Source: Emticicia agri (GTDB lineage Bacteria; Bacteroidota; Bacteroidia; Cytophagales; Spirosomataceae). From it: a DNA stretch of 64,000 nucleotides. Position 1 is the stretch's first letter; each line of letters starts with the position of its first letter. This document shows positions 9,124-19,464 of the stretch, in pieces. The stretch is taken from positions 1 to 64,000 of the forward strand of contig CAMAQF010000013.1 in NCBI GenBank assembly GCA_945860265.1, read 5' to 3'. The position numbers were made by a program, and so were the translations under genes. The notes beneath the pieces were generated by a model. The model made no database searches and had not been told where the DNA came from. It worked only from the letters and a program-made list of their open reading frames with translations.

Positions 9124-10467
9124 CTATATCCCCGTGTAATTAAAAGGAGAAATGCGTCGAAGTTCATATTTAACTTTTTCACCTATATCAAGGGAATCAA
9201 TAAAATCTTTGATTCGTTTTTCGGTAATTTTTTCATTTTTACGAGTCAATTCTTTCAATGCCTCATACGGTTTCGGGAAACCTTCACGGCGAAGTACAGT
9301 CTGAATTCCTTCGGCCACAACCGCCCAGTTTTCCTCCAAATGTTGGTCGATTGCTTCTTGGTTGAGTTCGAGTTTATTCATGCCTTTTACCAAAGAATTT
9401 AAGGCTATAACTGTATGACCAATCGGCACGCCCAGATTTCTCAAAACTGTTGAATCAGTCAAATCTCTTTGTAAACGAGAAATAGGCAATTTTGCTGAAA
9501 AATGCTCAAAAAGTGCATTGGCAACGCCTAAGTTGCCTTCGGCATTTTCAAAATCAATTGGGTTCACTTTATGAGGCATTGCCGAAGAACCAATTTCGCC
9601 CACTTTAATTTTTTGTTTGAAATAGCCCATCGAAACATACGTCCAAACATCACGAGAGAAATCAATCAAGATGGTATTGAGGCGTTTGAGGGCATCAAAC
9701 ATAGCCGCCAACATATCGTAATGCTCAACCTGCGTAGTTTTCTGACTGCGAGAAAGCCCCAAGTAATCATTTACAAAACTATTCCCAAACGTCACCCATT
9801 CGGTCTGCGGATATGCCACATGATGAGCATTGAAATTACCCGTTGCTCCACCAAATTTGGCTGCGTAGGGCACAGCATCGAGCATTTCGAGTTGTTTTTC
9901 GATTCTTTCGCAGAACACTAACAATTCTTTACCTAATCGAGTAGGCGAAGCTGGTTGTCCGTGCGTATGGGCGAGCAGTGCAATGTCTTTCCATTGTTCG
10001 GCCAATTCGTGCAATTTTGCCAAAACTTGCTGATATGCAGGCAAAATCTCTACCATCATCGCTTCTTTTAATGAAAGCGGAATGGCTGTATTATTGACAT
10101 CTTGCGAAGTAAGTCCAAAATGTATAAACTCCGAATGTTGCCCGATTCCCAAAACCTCAAAAGCGTCTTTGATAAAATACTCAACGGCTTTGACATCATG
10201 GTTGGTTACTTTTTCGGTTTCTTTGATTTTAAGTGCATCTTCTTCCGAAAAATTTTCATAAATCGCACGAAGATTTTTATACAAAACTTTATCAAAACCT
10301 TCGAGTTGAGGCAAAGGAAGTTCGCAAAGAGCAATAAAATATTCAATTTCAACTCTCACTCGGTAGTGAATGAGTCCAAATTCAGAAAAATAAATTGCAA
10401 GATTTTCAATTTGTCGGCGATAACGGCCATCAATAGGAGAAATAGCAGTAAGAGTATTCAAAAGCAT
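9124..10467 (-). CDS. purB: adenylosuccinate lyase
   Basis: LTAISPIDGRYRRQ start and signature GSSAMPHKVNPIDFENAEGNLG. Confidence 0.96.
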   Translation of the reverse strand: MLLNTLTAISPIDGRYRRQIENLAIYFSEFGLIHYRVRVEIEYFIALCELPLPQLEGFDKVLYKNLRAIYENFSEEDALKIKETEKVTNHDVKAVEYFIKDAFEVLGIGQHSEFIHFGLTSQDVNNTAIPLSLKEAMMVEILPAYQQVLAKLHELAEQWKDIALLAHTHGQPASPTRLGKELLVFCERIEKQLEMLDAVPYAAKFGGATGNFNAHHVAYPQTEWVTFGNSFVNDYLGLSRSQKTTQVEHYDMLAAMFDALKRLNTILIDFSRDVWTYVSMGYFKQKIKVGEIGSSAMPHKVNPIDFENAEGNLGVANALFEHFSAKLPISRLQRDLTDSTVLRNLGVPIGHTVIALNSLVKGMNKLELNQEAIDQHLEENWAVVAEGIQTVLRREGFPKPYEALKELTRKNEKITEKRIKDFIDSLDIGEKVKYELRRISPFNYTGI

Positions 10468-10687
10468 AATTTTTAGGTAAAAATCTTTGGAAATTAAGAT
10501 TTTGAAGGAAAAATATTGTATTTGGTTGAGTAAAATCTTTTTGGAATAGCCTATTTAGCTTTCCTCCAACATACAACATCGAAGTTCCAAACTCTAAATT
10601 CAAAGTACAAAGTTAAACCTATTGTGTGTTCTGACAAAATAAATTAACTTGCCAAACAATTTCAACCTTATAACATACAAAACCTCG

Positions 10688-11401
10688 ATGCAAACTTCAA
10701 ATTTTATTGGTGAATTACTAGGTACGCTCGTACTTATTTTACTCGGCGACGGTGTGGTCGCAAATATTCTTTTAAAAGGTTCAAAAGGTGAAAACGGTGG
10801 ATGGTTGGTAGTAACCACAGCTTGGGCATTTGCCGTGATGTGTGGCGTATTTGTAGCTCAAAAATTTGGTAGTCCCGATGCTCACCTTAATCCTGCTATT
10901 ACGATTGCAATGGCTGTAAAATCTGGCAATTGGTCGAATGTTGCTCCATTTATTTCTGCTCAATTAATTGGTGCATTTTTGGGTGCTACACTCGTATGGC
11001 TCACATATTTGCCACATTGGGCAATAACCGAAGATAAGGGTGCGAAATTGGGCGTTTTTGCTACCTCCCCTGCGATCAGAAATACTACGAGTAATCTCAT
11101 ATCTGAAATCATTGGAACCTTTGTATTAATCGTAGTATCTAATTCCTTTACTGCCGATTTACCAAATGGATTTGCTCCATACTTAGTAGGTATGTTGGTT
11201 TGGTCAATAGGCTTATCTTTAGGTGGTCCGACTGGCTACGCGATTAATCCTGCACGTGATTTAGGACCACGTATCGCTCATGCAATTTTACCCATTTCAG
11301 GCAAAGGTACAAGCGATTGGGGCTATGCTTGGATTCCAGTACTAGGCCCAATCGTTGGAGGTATTTTGGCCGTACTCTTTTTAAATGCCTTTAATATTTA
11401 A
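10688..11401 (+). CDS. MIP/aquaporin family protein (glycerol facilitator-like)
   Basis: FIGELLGTLVLILLGDGVVAN..., NPAITIA and NPARDLGPR NPA boxes; start moved to ATG 10688. Confidence 0.92.
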   Translation: MQTSNFIGELLGTLVLILLGDGVVANILLKGSKGENGGWLVVTTAWAFAVMCGVFVAQKFGSPDAHLNPAITIAMAVKSGNWSNVAPFISAQLIGAFLGATLVWLTYLPHWAITEDKGAKLGVFATSPAIRNTTSNLISEIIGTFVLIVVSNSFTADLPNGFAPYLVGMLVWSIGLSLGGPTGYAINPARDLGPRIAHAILPISGKGTSDWGYAWIPVLGPIVGGILAVLFLNAFNI

Positions 11402-11447
11402 CTCAATATTCCTCTATTTATACTTCTTGCTTTTAAAATTCAATACC

Positions 11448-13343
11448 ATGAAGCGACTATTTATTATATTAATGTGCTTTGCATCAACCGTTTGGGGACA
11501 AAATACTTACAGTATTATTCCTCAACCTGACACTCTCATCGCAAAAAGTGGGACATTCGAAATCAATAGCGAAACCCGAATTATTTTACAAACTAACGAT
11601 GCCCCAACAGCAGCGGTTGCCAAGCTTTTTTCGAATCAGGTATCTATTACAACTGGGATGAAACTTTTTACGGAGGTTTTACTTGCAAAATTGCCTCAAA
11701 TTAAACCCAAAACAAAAAAATCGATTTCTGTTTCGCCAATTACGAACGCTATTTTGTTTATAAAATCAACTCAAGCAATGCCCGAAGATGGCTATAAACT
11801 TTCGGTTGAATCAAATCTCGTGACTATCACAGCAAGTGGTTCACAAGGATTTTTTTATGCTCTTCAAACAATGTTTCAATTACTTCCTGCCGAAATTTAT
11901 AGTTCATCCAATATTAATGGTTTACAACTAAAAATGCCTTGCGTAAGTATTGTTGATAAACCACGCTACGAACACCGTGGTTTTATGCTTGATGTGGGTC
12001 GTCATTTTATGCCACTATCTTTTGTTAAGAAAACTATCGATTTATTGGCAATGCACAAAATGAATATTTTGCATTGGCACTTAACTGAAGACCAAGGTTG
12101 GAGAATCGAAATATTGAAATATCCTCGTCTTACGCAAGTTGGCTCGGTACGTTCTGAAACTATTGATGGCAAAATGTCTTATAATCAACCATTAAAATTT
12201 GATGGAAAAGAACATTCGGGTTTTTATACACAAGATGAAATCAGAGATGTAGTAAAATATGCCCAAGAAAGATACGTAACAATTATTCCTGAAATAGAAA
12301 TGCCTGGTCATGCTTTGGCGGCTTTAGCGGCATATCCAGAATTGGGTTGTACGGGCGGACCTTATGACGTAGCAAAAATTTGGGGAGTAATCGAAGATGT
12401 TTACTGCCCTACCGAAAAAACTTTCAAGTTTATTGAAGATGTACTCACCGAAGTAATGGGCTTGTTTCCGAGTAAATACATTCATATAGGTGGCGATGAA
12501 TGTCCGAAAATTACTTGGCAAAGAAGTAAATTCTGCCAAGATTTAATGAAAGCCCAAGGTTTGAAAGATGAACACGAACTTCAAAGTTATTTTATTAAAC
12601 GCATTGATAAATTCTTGACTTCAAAAGACAGAAAAATCATGGGTTGGGACGAGATTTTGGAAGGTGGACTTTCGCCAAACGCCACGGTTATGTCGTGGAG
12701 AGGTGTTCAAGGCGGAATTGAAGCTGCCAAACAAAAACATGATGTGGTAATGACACCAAACTCATACGTTTATATTGATTATTATCAATCTCACCCAATT
12801 ACAGAGCCTTTGGCAATTGGTGGTTTCTTGACATTGGAGAAAGTTTATTCTTATGAACCAACGCCATCAGAACTAAAACCAGAAGAAGCAAAACATATTT
12901 TGGGAGCTCAAGTAAATCTTTGGACAGAATATGTCTCAACGCCCGAATATGCCGAATATATGACATTACCTCGTGCATGTGCCTTATCGGAAGTTACATG
13001 GACACCATCAATTAATAAAAATTTTGCAGACTTTGGACGTAGACTAGAAGCTCATTTCAAACGATTAGATGTACTGAATGTAAATTACGCCAAGAGTATT
13101 TTTGATGTAAAGGAAACTGCCACACCCAACAAAAATACGCAAACCGTAGAAGTAAAACTTGAACCCTTCGTACACGATGCACAGGTCCGTTATTCGCTTG
13201 ATTTTTCAAAACCTACGTCCAATTCAGCGATTTATGTGCCACAGACATTTAATAAATTAACCACTGTAAGGGCAGCAATTTTCAGAAATGACATACAAAT
13301 CGGTAAAGAGTTCGTAAAAACTTATAGAATGCCTGATAAATAA
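11448..13343 (+). CDS. beta-N-acetylhexosaminidase (GH20)
   Basis: RYEHRGFMLDVGRHFMPLSFVKKTIDLLAMHKMNILHWHLTEDQGWRIEI and HIGGDECPK catalytic motif; start ATG 11448 with signal peptide. Confidence 0.94.
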   Translation: MKRLFIILMCFASTVWGQNTYSIIPQPDTLIAKSGTFEINSETRIILQTNDAPTAAVAKLFSNQVSITTGMKLFTEVLLAKLPQIKPKTKKSISVSPITNAILFIKSTQAMPEDGYKLSVESNLVTITASGSQGFFYALQTMFQLLPAEIYSSSNINGLQLKMPCVSIVDKPRYEHRGFMLDVGRHFMPLSFVKKTIDLLAMHKMNILHWHLTEDQGWRIEILKYPRLTQVGSVRSETIDGKMSYNQPLKFDGKEHSGFYTQDEIRDVVKYAQERYVTIIPEIEMPGHALAALAAYPELGCTGGPYDVAKIWGVIEDVYCPTEKTFKFIEDVLTEVMGLFPSKYIHIGGDECPKITWQRSKFCQDLMKAQGLKDEHELQSYFIKRIDKFLTSKDRKIMGWDEILEGGLSPNATVMSWRGVQGGIEAAKQKHDVVMTPNSYVYIDYYQSHPITEPLAIGGFLTLEKVYSYEPTPSELKPEEAKHILGAQVNLWTEYVSTPEYAEYMTLPRACALSEVTWTPSINKNFADFGRRLEAHFKRLDVLNVNYAKSIFDVKETATPNKNTQTVEVKLEPFVHDAQVRYSLDFSKPTSNSAIYVPQTFNKLTTVRAAIFRNDIQIGKEFVKTYRMPDK

Positions 13344-13381
13344 GATAAAATTAAATCGAGATTTTCAATACTTATTGAGAT

Positions 13382-13681
13382 TTACAGCCACAAATTTACC
13401 AAAGCCGCTTTGCCAATATGCTGAGTGGCTTTGGCTGAATCATCCAAAATAATTGTTGAACCATCTGCACCCAAGTCCCAGATACTTCCTTGCAGAAAAA
13501 CATTTATCCCCTTTTTTACCCCTGCTTCATTTTTTGCTCTTTCGCCCATTGAGTGTTTTACCCAAGCTTCACCGAGTGTTAATTTACTGATACTCTCTTT
13601 GGCATCGGCAGGAGTTTCTGCACCTGAATAGCCGGTCCACTTTTTATTACAATTACCATAACCATTTGAATACGAGGGGGC
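13382..13681 (-). pseudogene. orphan C-terminal fragment of an unidentified protein
   Basis: Open frame without a plausible start: ...SYSNGYGNCNKKWTGYSGAETPADAKESISKLTLGEAWVKHSMGERAKNEAGVKKGINVFLQGSIWDLGADGSTIILDDSAKATQHIGKAALVNLWL*. Confidence 0.45.
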
Positions 13682-14020
13682 TTAAGTAGGTAATGATACA
13701 ATATTAATCGACAAATTGAAATGATGTAACTTATTGAAAGTTAGTATTTTATCTCATTTCTTTTGTCTCAGTACTTAGTTCATGGTTAATAATCGACAAG
13801 TCCGTTTAAGATAATTGACTGATAGACAATGATTTAGCTATTTACAAATTTTGTCTGTTAATACTATTCTATCACTTATGTTGATTTAATGGGCAATTTT
13901 CAAAATATTTTATCAAGATTCCTGAGCCTTTTCTTAATTTTGTTTTAAAATTGCATAAACAAGTATCATTGGGCAACATCAACATAAAACTTATTTTTTA
14001 AAGCAGACTGGGCATAAAAC

Positions 14021-14638
14021 ATGATAGAACCTTATATTGTCGGTATCACGGGCGGAAGTGCATCAGGAAAAACATTTTTTTTAAAACAACTATTAGGTGC
14101 TTTTTCTGAGGAAGAAGTTTGCCTTATCTCGCAGGACAATTACTACCGTACACAGGAATTTGTACCAAAAGACCAAAATAACATAGAAAACTACGACCTG
14201 CCCGAAGCCATTGATTTTGAGCTGTATGCTCAACACATCAACGACCTCAAAAATGGCAAGGTGGTTCAACACAAAGAATATGTTTTCAATAATCCTAATG
14301 TTGTTCCGAAAACCCTTACTTTTAAATCAGCCCCAATCATTGTAGTTGAAGGAATTTTTGTTTTTTACTCACCTGAAGTATCTAATTTACTTGATTTAAG
14401 GGTTTTTATTGATGCCCGTGAACATATCAAAATCAAACGCCGTATCATAAGAGATAATAACGAACGTGGCTATGACTTAAATGATGTACTTTATCGTTGG
14501 GAAAATCACGTGGCTCCAACTTACGAGAAATACATCGAACCGACAAAATACAGTGCCGACATCATTATCAATAATAATTTACATTTTGAGAAAGGCTTGG
14601 ATATTCTCACTTCCTTCCTCAAAACAAAACTTTCTTGA
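14021..14638 (+). CDS. udk: uridine kinase
   Basis: GITGGSASGKTFFLKQL P-loop and QDNYYR...NYDLPEAIDFEL typical of uridine kinases. Confidence 0.92.
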   Translation: MIEPYIVGITGGSASGKTFFLKQLLGAFSEEEVCLISQDNYYRTQEFVPKDQNNIENYDLPEAIDFELYAQHINDLKNGKVVQHKEYVFNNPNVVPKTLTFKSAPIIVVEGIFVFYSPEVSNLLDLRVFIDAREHIKIKRRIIRDNNERGYDLNDVLYRWENHVAPTYEKYIEPTKYSADIIINNNLHFEKGLDILTSFLKTKLS

Positions 14639-14656
14639 TGCGTGAATTTAATAGAA

Positions 14657-14693
14657 AAAAGAGGGGTTTTTCTACAGGAGAAGCCCCTCTTTT
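14657..14693 (+). terminator. rho-independent terminator after udk
   Basis: AAAAGAGGGG...CCCCTCTTTT hairpin with T-run. Confidence 0.75.
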
Positions 14694-14708
14694 CATTTAA
14701 AAACAGGC

Positions 14709-14831
14709 AATTTTTTTAGACAAAACAACCCAAGTTTAAACAGAATCTATGATGATAACGGTAAAGTAGAAGATGTCATCGAAACGATTTATGAATACAA
14801 TAAAACTGGAATTTCGACCAAAGTTATATAG
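14709..14831 (+). pseudogene. short C-terminal gene remnant
   Basis: Open frame NFFRQNNPSLNRIYDDNGKVEDVIETIYEYNKTGISTKVI* with protein-like composition and no start. Confidence 0.35.
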
Positions 14832-14975
14832 ACAATCAACATAAGCAAAAACAAAACCACTCAGTCAGTTGCTTTCAAATATATGTATAATTGAGTTGAG
14901 TTAGGATAAACAAAGTCGAGAGAAAAACTGTTACTAATGCAAGAGCATATTTTCCTATCAGTCTAAACTTTTCTT

Positions 14976-16403
14976 ATGCAAAATATTCTTTTCTGGTTCA
15001 GAAACGACTTACGACTTCACGACAACGAGGCACTCATACAAGCATCCAAGGAAGGGAATGTGATTCCTGTTTATATTTTTGATGAACGCCAGTTTATTGA
15101 CACACCGCTGGGATTTAAGCGAACTGGGACATTTCGTGCTAAATTTTTAATAGAATCAGTCGAAAATCTACGTAAGAATCTCCAAAAAATTGGCTCTGAT
15201 TTAGTTATCAGAATCGGAAAGCCCGAAGAAATTTTGGCCAAAATGGCGGCTGACCTTAAAGTAGCGGCAGTTTATGCCAGTAAAGAGGTTACTCAGCAAG
15301 AAACTACCATAGAAGCTAGCCTTTCAAAGAGGCTTAAACCACTCAATATCGAAATAGAATTGGTGTGGATTGCTACGCTATATCATGCCCGCGATTTGCC
15401 TTTTCAAATAAATTTTTTATCAGATGTTTTTACTGAATTTAGAAAAAAAGTAGAACGTTCGGCTAAAATACGCCTCACTTTTGATGCACCAAAAAGCCTT
15501 CCTAAAATAGATAAAACTATTGAACTTAGTGAGATTCCAACATTAAATACACTTGGTTATGAAAATATTAAAACCGATAAACGTTCGGTATTAGCTTTTC
15601 AAGGAGGAGAAACTGCGGCTCAATATCGACTTGATGAATACTTTTGGGATAATGATTTACTAAAAACCTATAAAGAAACTCGCAACGGACTAATTGGAGC
15701 AGATTATTCATCAAAATTTTCGGCTTGGTTGAGTTTAGGTTGTATTTCTCCTCGTACAATTTATGAGGAGGTGAAAAAATATGAAAAAGAAGTAACCGCC
15801 AACGACTCAACTTATTGGTTGGTTTTCGAACTAATTTGGCGTGATTATTTCCACTTTATTGCCTTGAAGTTTGGTACTCGAATTTTCAAGCCAAGTGGTA
15901 TAAAGAACGACCTGATGAAGTCATGGAAACAAAACAAAGTAAATTTCTATAAATGGGTAAAAGGCGAAACTGGCGTACCATTTATTGATGCCAATATGCG
16001 AGAATTGCAGCAAACTGGCTTCATGTCGAATCGTGGCCGCCAAAATGTAGCAAGTTTCTTGACAAAAGATTTGGGTATTGATTGGACTTGGGGAGCAGCT
16101 TATTTTGAGAGTCAACTCATTGATTATGACGTTTGTAGCAACTGGGGAAACTGGAATTACTTGGCAGGCGTAGGCAATGACCCACGAGAAGACCGCTACT
16201 TTAATATTGGCCGCCAAGCTGATATGTATGACAAACAAGGCGAATATGTAAACCTTTGGCTACCAGAATTGGCAAAAGTTCCAGCCGAGAAAGTCCATTT
16301 TACGGGACTTTTGAGCGAAGAAGAACAGAAAAAATATGGAGTTTCTTTAGGTAAGGATTATCCGAAACCTATCATTAATGTTAATAAATGGATAAAGTCT
16401 TAA
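14976..16403 (+). CDS. DASH-family cryptochrome/photolyase
   Basis: NILFWFRNDLRLHDNEAL...ELIWRDYFHFIALKFG...MRELQQTGFMSNRGRQNVASFL...DWTWGAAYFESQLIDYDVCSNWGNWNYLAGVGNDPRE. Confidence 0.95.
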   Translation: MQNILFWFRNDLRLHDNEALIQASKEGNVIPVYIFDERQFIDTPLGFKRTGTFRAKFLIESVENLRKNLQKIGSDLVIRIGKPEEILAKMAADLKVAAVYASKEVTQQETTIEASLSKRLKPLNIEIELVWIATLYHARDLPFQINFLSDVFTEFRKKVERSAKIRLTFDAPKSLPKIDKTIELSEIPTLNTLGYENIKTDKRSVLAFQGGETAAQYRLDEYFWDNDLLKTYKETRNGLIGADYSSKFSAWLSLGCISPRTIYEEVKKYEKEVTANDSTYWLVFELIWRDYFHFIALKFGTRIFKPSGIKNDLMKSWKQNKVNFYKWVKGETGVPFIDANMRELQQTGFMSNRGRQNVASFLTKDLGIDWTWGAAYFESQLIDYDVCSNWGNWNYLAGVGNDPREDRYFNIGRQADMYDKQGEYVNLWLPELAKVPAEKVHFTGLLSEEEQKKYGVSLGKDYPKPIINVNKWIKS

Positions 16404-16545
16404 AAAACTTTCTTCAATCGACATCAAAAATATCCGCTTGCTGAATTTTATATCCATTTATAACATTTAGCCACTTGTATATCATTTTCAAATCATTATA
16501 TTTGAATCAAAATTAACCAATTATAGAAAAAACGAATTTAAGACA

Positions 16546-17127
16546 ATGAACAAAAGCACACTCATCATCGTTGGTATTTTACTAATTTTCGGTATGTACG
16601 GATGTAGCTCTTACAATGGTTTGGTAGGAAAAGACCAAGAAGTGAACGGTAAATGGGCAAACGTACAAACACAATATCAACGCCGCTCAGACTTGATTCC
16701 GAACTTGGTAAATGCTGTAAAAGGTGCTGCCGATTTTGAAAAAAGCACACTTACTGCCGTTATTCAAGCACGTGCAAGTGCAACAGCCGTAAATATAAAA
16801 GCTGACGATTTAACCCCTGAAAACATTCAGAAGTTTCAGGCTGCTCAAGACCAACTAAGTGGTACATTAAGCCGTTTGCTAGTTTCAGTTGAAAAATACC
16901 CTGATTTGAAAGCCAACCAAAACTTCTTGGAGCTTCAATCTCAACTTGAAGGAACTGAAAACCGCATTGCAGTTGCCCGTAATGATTTCAATACATCAGT
17001 ACAAGGCTACAACTCATCGGCATTAGCATTCCCAATGGTTATATTTGCCAAAATGTTTGGTTTTGCACAAAAAGGATTCTTTCAAGCATCTGAATCTGCA
17101 CAAGCTGCTCCAACAGTTAAGTTCTAA
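16546..17127 (+). CDS. LemA family protein
   Basis: CSSYNGLVGKDQEVNGKWANVQTQYQRRSDLIPNLVNAVKGAADFE. Confidence 0.95.
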   Translation: MNKSTLIIVGILLIFGMYGCSSYNGLVGKDQEVNGKWANVQTQYQRRSDLIPNLVNAVKGAADFEKSTLTAVIQARASATAVNIKADDLTPENIQKFQAAQDQLSGTLSRLLVSVEKYPDLKANQNFLELQSQLEGTENRIAVARNDFNTSVQGYNSSALAFPMVIFAKMFGFAQKGFFQASESAQAAPTVKF

Positions 17128-17146
17128 ATTATTAGTGAAAAAATAT

Positions 17147-17185
17147 ATAGAATATCGACGTTGCGATGCAGCGTCGATATTCTAT
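17147..17185. repeat. long perfect hairpin between lemA and the TPM gene
   Basis: ATAGAATATCGACG-(11 nt)-CGTCGATATTCTAT, 14-bp arms. Confidence 0.7.
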
Positions 17186-17205
17186 CAAATTCCCAAAAAT
17201 CAATT

Positions 17206-17640
17206 ATGCTATTATCAGAAACTGAAAAAGAAAAGGTCATAGCTGCCATTAAGCAAGCCGAACTCAATACTTCGGGCGAGGTAAAAGTTCATATCGAAGA
17301 AAATTGTCCCGAAGCAGACCCCTTCGAGCGAGCAAAACAGGTATTTCAGCATTTGAGCCTTGATACAACTGCTCAGCGAAACGCAGTGCTATTTTACTTG
17401 GCTCATGTTGACCGCAAATTTGCGGTTTTGGGCGATATTGGTATCGACCAAGTAGTTCCACCCAATTTTTGGGAAAGTACTCGTGATACACTACGCATGT
17501 ATTTTGCTCAAAACGATTTTAGCGGTGGTTTACAGATGGGAATCAAAGAAGCTGGTATCCAGCTTAAAAAATATTTTCCCTATCAAAGCAATGATATCAA
17601 CGAGATTTCGAACGATATTTCAATCGAGCCGATACCATAA
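17206..17640 (+). CDS. TPM domain-containing protein
   Basis: LNTSGEVKVHIEENCPEADPFERAKQVFQHLSLDTTAQRNAVLFYLAHVDRKFAVLGDIGIDQVVPPNFWE; start ATG 17206. Confidence 0.88.
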   Translation: MLLSETEKEKVIAAIKQAELNTSGEVKVHIEENCPEADPFERAKQVFQHLSLDTTAQRNAVLFYLAHVDRKFAVLGDIGIDQVVPPNFWESTRDTLRMYFAQNDFSGGLQMGIKEAGIQLKKYFPYQSNDINEISNDISIEPIP

Positions 17641-17775
17641 ACTTTAAAATTAGTTTATCCACTCATTTTTTCCAAAAATTATCCGCAAGCTTTTAACGTT
17701 GAATCTGGCTTCAACAAAAAAGCTTTTAATTGATAAATCTAACAAATAGTGGTGATTTACCACTCTACTATCTCG

Positions 17776-18513
17776 ATGTTTAACAGAATTCTTATATTTC
17801 TTTTTCTTATACAAAGTTTTGTCTTTGCACAAGATATTCCGCAGAAGCCAAATCCACCAAGATTTGTCAATGATTTGGTTGGTGGGCTTTTGAGTCAAGG
17901 AGAAATCAATCAATTAGAACAAAAACTAAAAGTATATTTCGATTCAACTTCTACGCAAGTGGCGATCGTAATCGTGAAAAGTGTTCAACCTTATGATATT
18001 AGCGAATATGCCATAAAACTTGGCAGAGAATGGGGTATTGGTAAGAAAGACAAAAACAATGGAGTTTTATTTTTATGGGCTCCAGATGACAGAAAAATCT
18101 TTATCGCCACAGGTTACGGTGCAGAAGGCGGTTTGACAGATGCTTACAGCAAAAGAATTATCGAAACGGTAGTAAAGCCAAACTTCAAGCAATTACGTTA
18201 TTACCAAGGTATTGATGAGGCTACGAATAGTATTATTAAATATTTATCAGGCGAATTTGACGCAGAACCTACTGAAGAAGAAGATTCGGGTTTTGTCATT
18301 TTTTTGGTTATTTTATTCATAATTATAGGATTGATAGTTTTTAGAAATAAAGGAGGCGGAAATCGCGGCGGTGGACTTGTACCTTATACAACCTACGCAG
18401 GTTGGGGAAGCTCATCAGGTGGTTGGTCTAGCGGAGCTGGAAGCAGCGGAGGTGGTGGTTTCGACTTTGGAGGAGGTAGCTTCGGAGGTGGTGGTGCTGG
18501 AGGAGATTATTAA
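17776..18513 (+). CDS. TPM domain-containing secreted/membrane protein with Gly-rich tail (YgcG-like)
   Basis: Signal peptide, FVNDLVGGLLSQGEINQLEQKLKVYFDSTSTQVAIVIVKS, TM helix, GGGSFGGGGAGGDY tail. Confidence 0.9.
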   Translation: MFNRILIFLFLIQSFVFAQDIPQKPNPPRFVNDLVGGLLSQGEINQLEQKLKVYFDSTSTQVAIVIVKSVQPYDISEYAIKLGREWGIGKKDKNNGVLFLWAPDDRKIFIATGYGAEGGLTDAYSKRIIETVVKPNFKQLRYYQGIDEATNSIIKYLSGEFDAEPTEEEDSGFVIFLVILFIIIGLIVFRNKGGGNRGGGLVPYTTYAGWGSSSGGWSSGAGSSGGGGFDFGGGSFGGGGAGGDY

Positions 18514-18536
18514 GATAGTTTTGAAAGATACAACAT

Positions 18537-18568
18537 AAAAAAGAGCCTTTTTCGGAAGGCTCTTTTTT
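18537..18568 (+). terminator. rho-independent terminator
   Basis: AAAAAAGAGCCTT-tttcgg-AAGGCTCTTTTTT, 13-bp perfect arms. Confidence 0.85.
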
Positions 18569-18710
18569 ATGTTAAAGTCTCATGTTAAGTCCAATAATGC
18601 TAAAATCGTTAAACCGCAGTGGTGGACAGTATGAAAAGATCCGAAAAAATTTCGTGGGAATTATTGAAGAAAGCCCCGCGGGCTTTTCTGTGTAGCATAC
18701 GTAATAATTC

Positions 18711-19250
18711 CTATCTCCTCACCACAATCCCATCAACTTTAAAACTCTTCTTTTTACCAATAAACAGTTCTTGCCATCCTTCAATTTGATAATGAGTGAG
18801 GTGGTTTTTATCAAGTGTCATCAAAAGGTGCTTTTCTGATTGATATAAATAGTTTTCGGTTTGTATCAGGGCTTCAATATTTTTAGCTGATTTGTCTTCC
18901 TCAAAAATAATTTTCAATGATTTTACTGGTAAATTTTCACCTTCCTTAAGCGTATAAACTGCCATTTGAGGAGCTTTTTCTTTATTATAACTTAATTGAT
19001 ACGATTGCTTGTTTATATCAGCTTGCAAAAAAAGTTCGAGTTCTTTTTGCCAATCAATTTTGTTGGTATTCAACACTTCTTTTTTCTCTTCTATAACTAA
19101 GATTTTGTGCGTAAGTGGCTGATTTTTATTCAATTCTGTTATCTGTTTATTTACAAGACCAGCCAAATCGAAGTACGTTTTTGTAGAATTCTGAGTTTCG
19201 GATTCGGCACATCCGACTAATAATAAGCTTATAAATAGCAGTTTACGCAT
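18711..19250 (-). CDS. hypothetical lipoprotein
   Basis: MRKLLFISLLLVGCAESE lipobox-like N-terminus; 179 aa. Confidence 0.7.
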   Translation of the reverse strand: MRKLLFISLLLVGCAESETQNSTKTYFDLAGLVNKQITELNKNQPLTHKILVIEEKKEVLNTNKIDWQKELELFLQADINKQSYQLSYNKEKAPQMAVYTLKEGENLPVKSLKIIFEEDKSAKNIEALIQTENYLYQSEKHLLMTLDKNHLTHYQIEGWQELFIGKKKSFKVDGIVVRR

Positions 19251-19363
19251 TGCGAATAATGGAAAATGAGGTATATAAAATCGTTAAATAATAATAAAAT
19301 TTGTTAGTATTAAAAATATAACATTTTTCTAGAGCTTTGGCGTTCCTATATCCCCTTAAAAAA

Positions 19364-19398
19364 CTTAACCCCACCGCTATCGAGAGCAGTGGGGTAAG
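19364..19398 (-). terminator. candidate terminator for the 19465-19926 gene
   Basis: Minus strand: cttaccccactgct...agcggtggggttaag followed by a TTTTTT run. Confidence 0.65.
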
Positions 19399-19464
19399 CG
19401 TCCATCTATTCAACCCTAACCTATTAAACTATGAAAACTTAATATTATTACTTAAAGTTGAGTC

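Noticed and set aside
10102-10476. 124-aa plus-strand ORF over purB
   Set aside because: Antisense to the purB 5' end; Phe/Lys/Asn-rich composition typical of antisense translation.
13425-13631. 68-aa plus-strand ORF
   Set aside because: The opposite strand has the more protein-like frame (orphan fragment 13382-13681).
18420-18513. Low-complexity GGN repeat DNA
   Set aside because: Explained by the Gly-rich C-terminal tail of the YgcG-like TPM protein.
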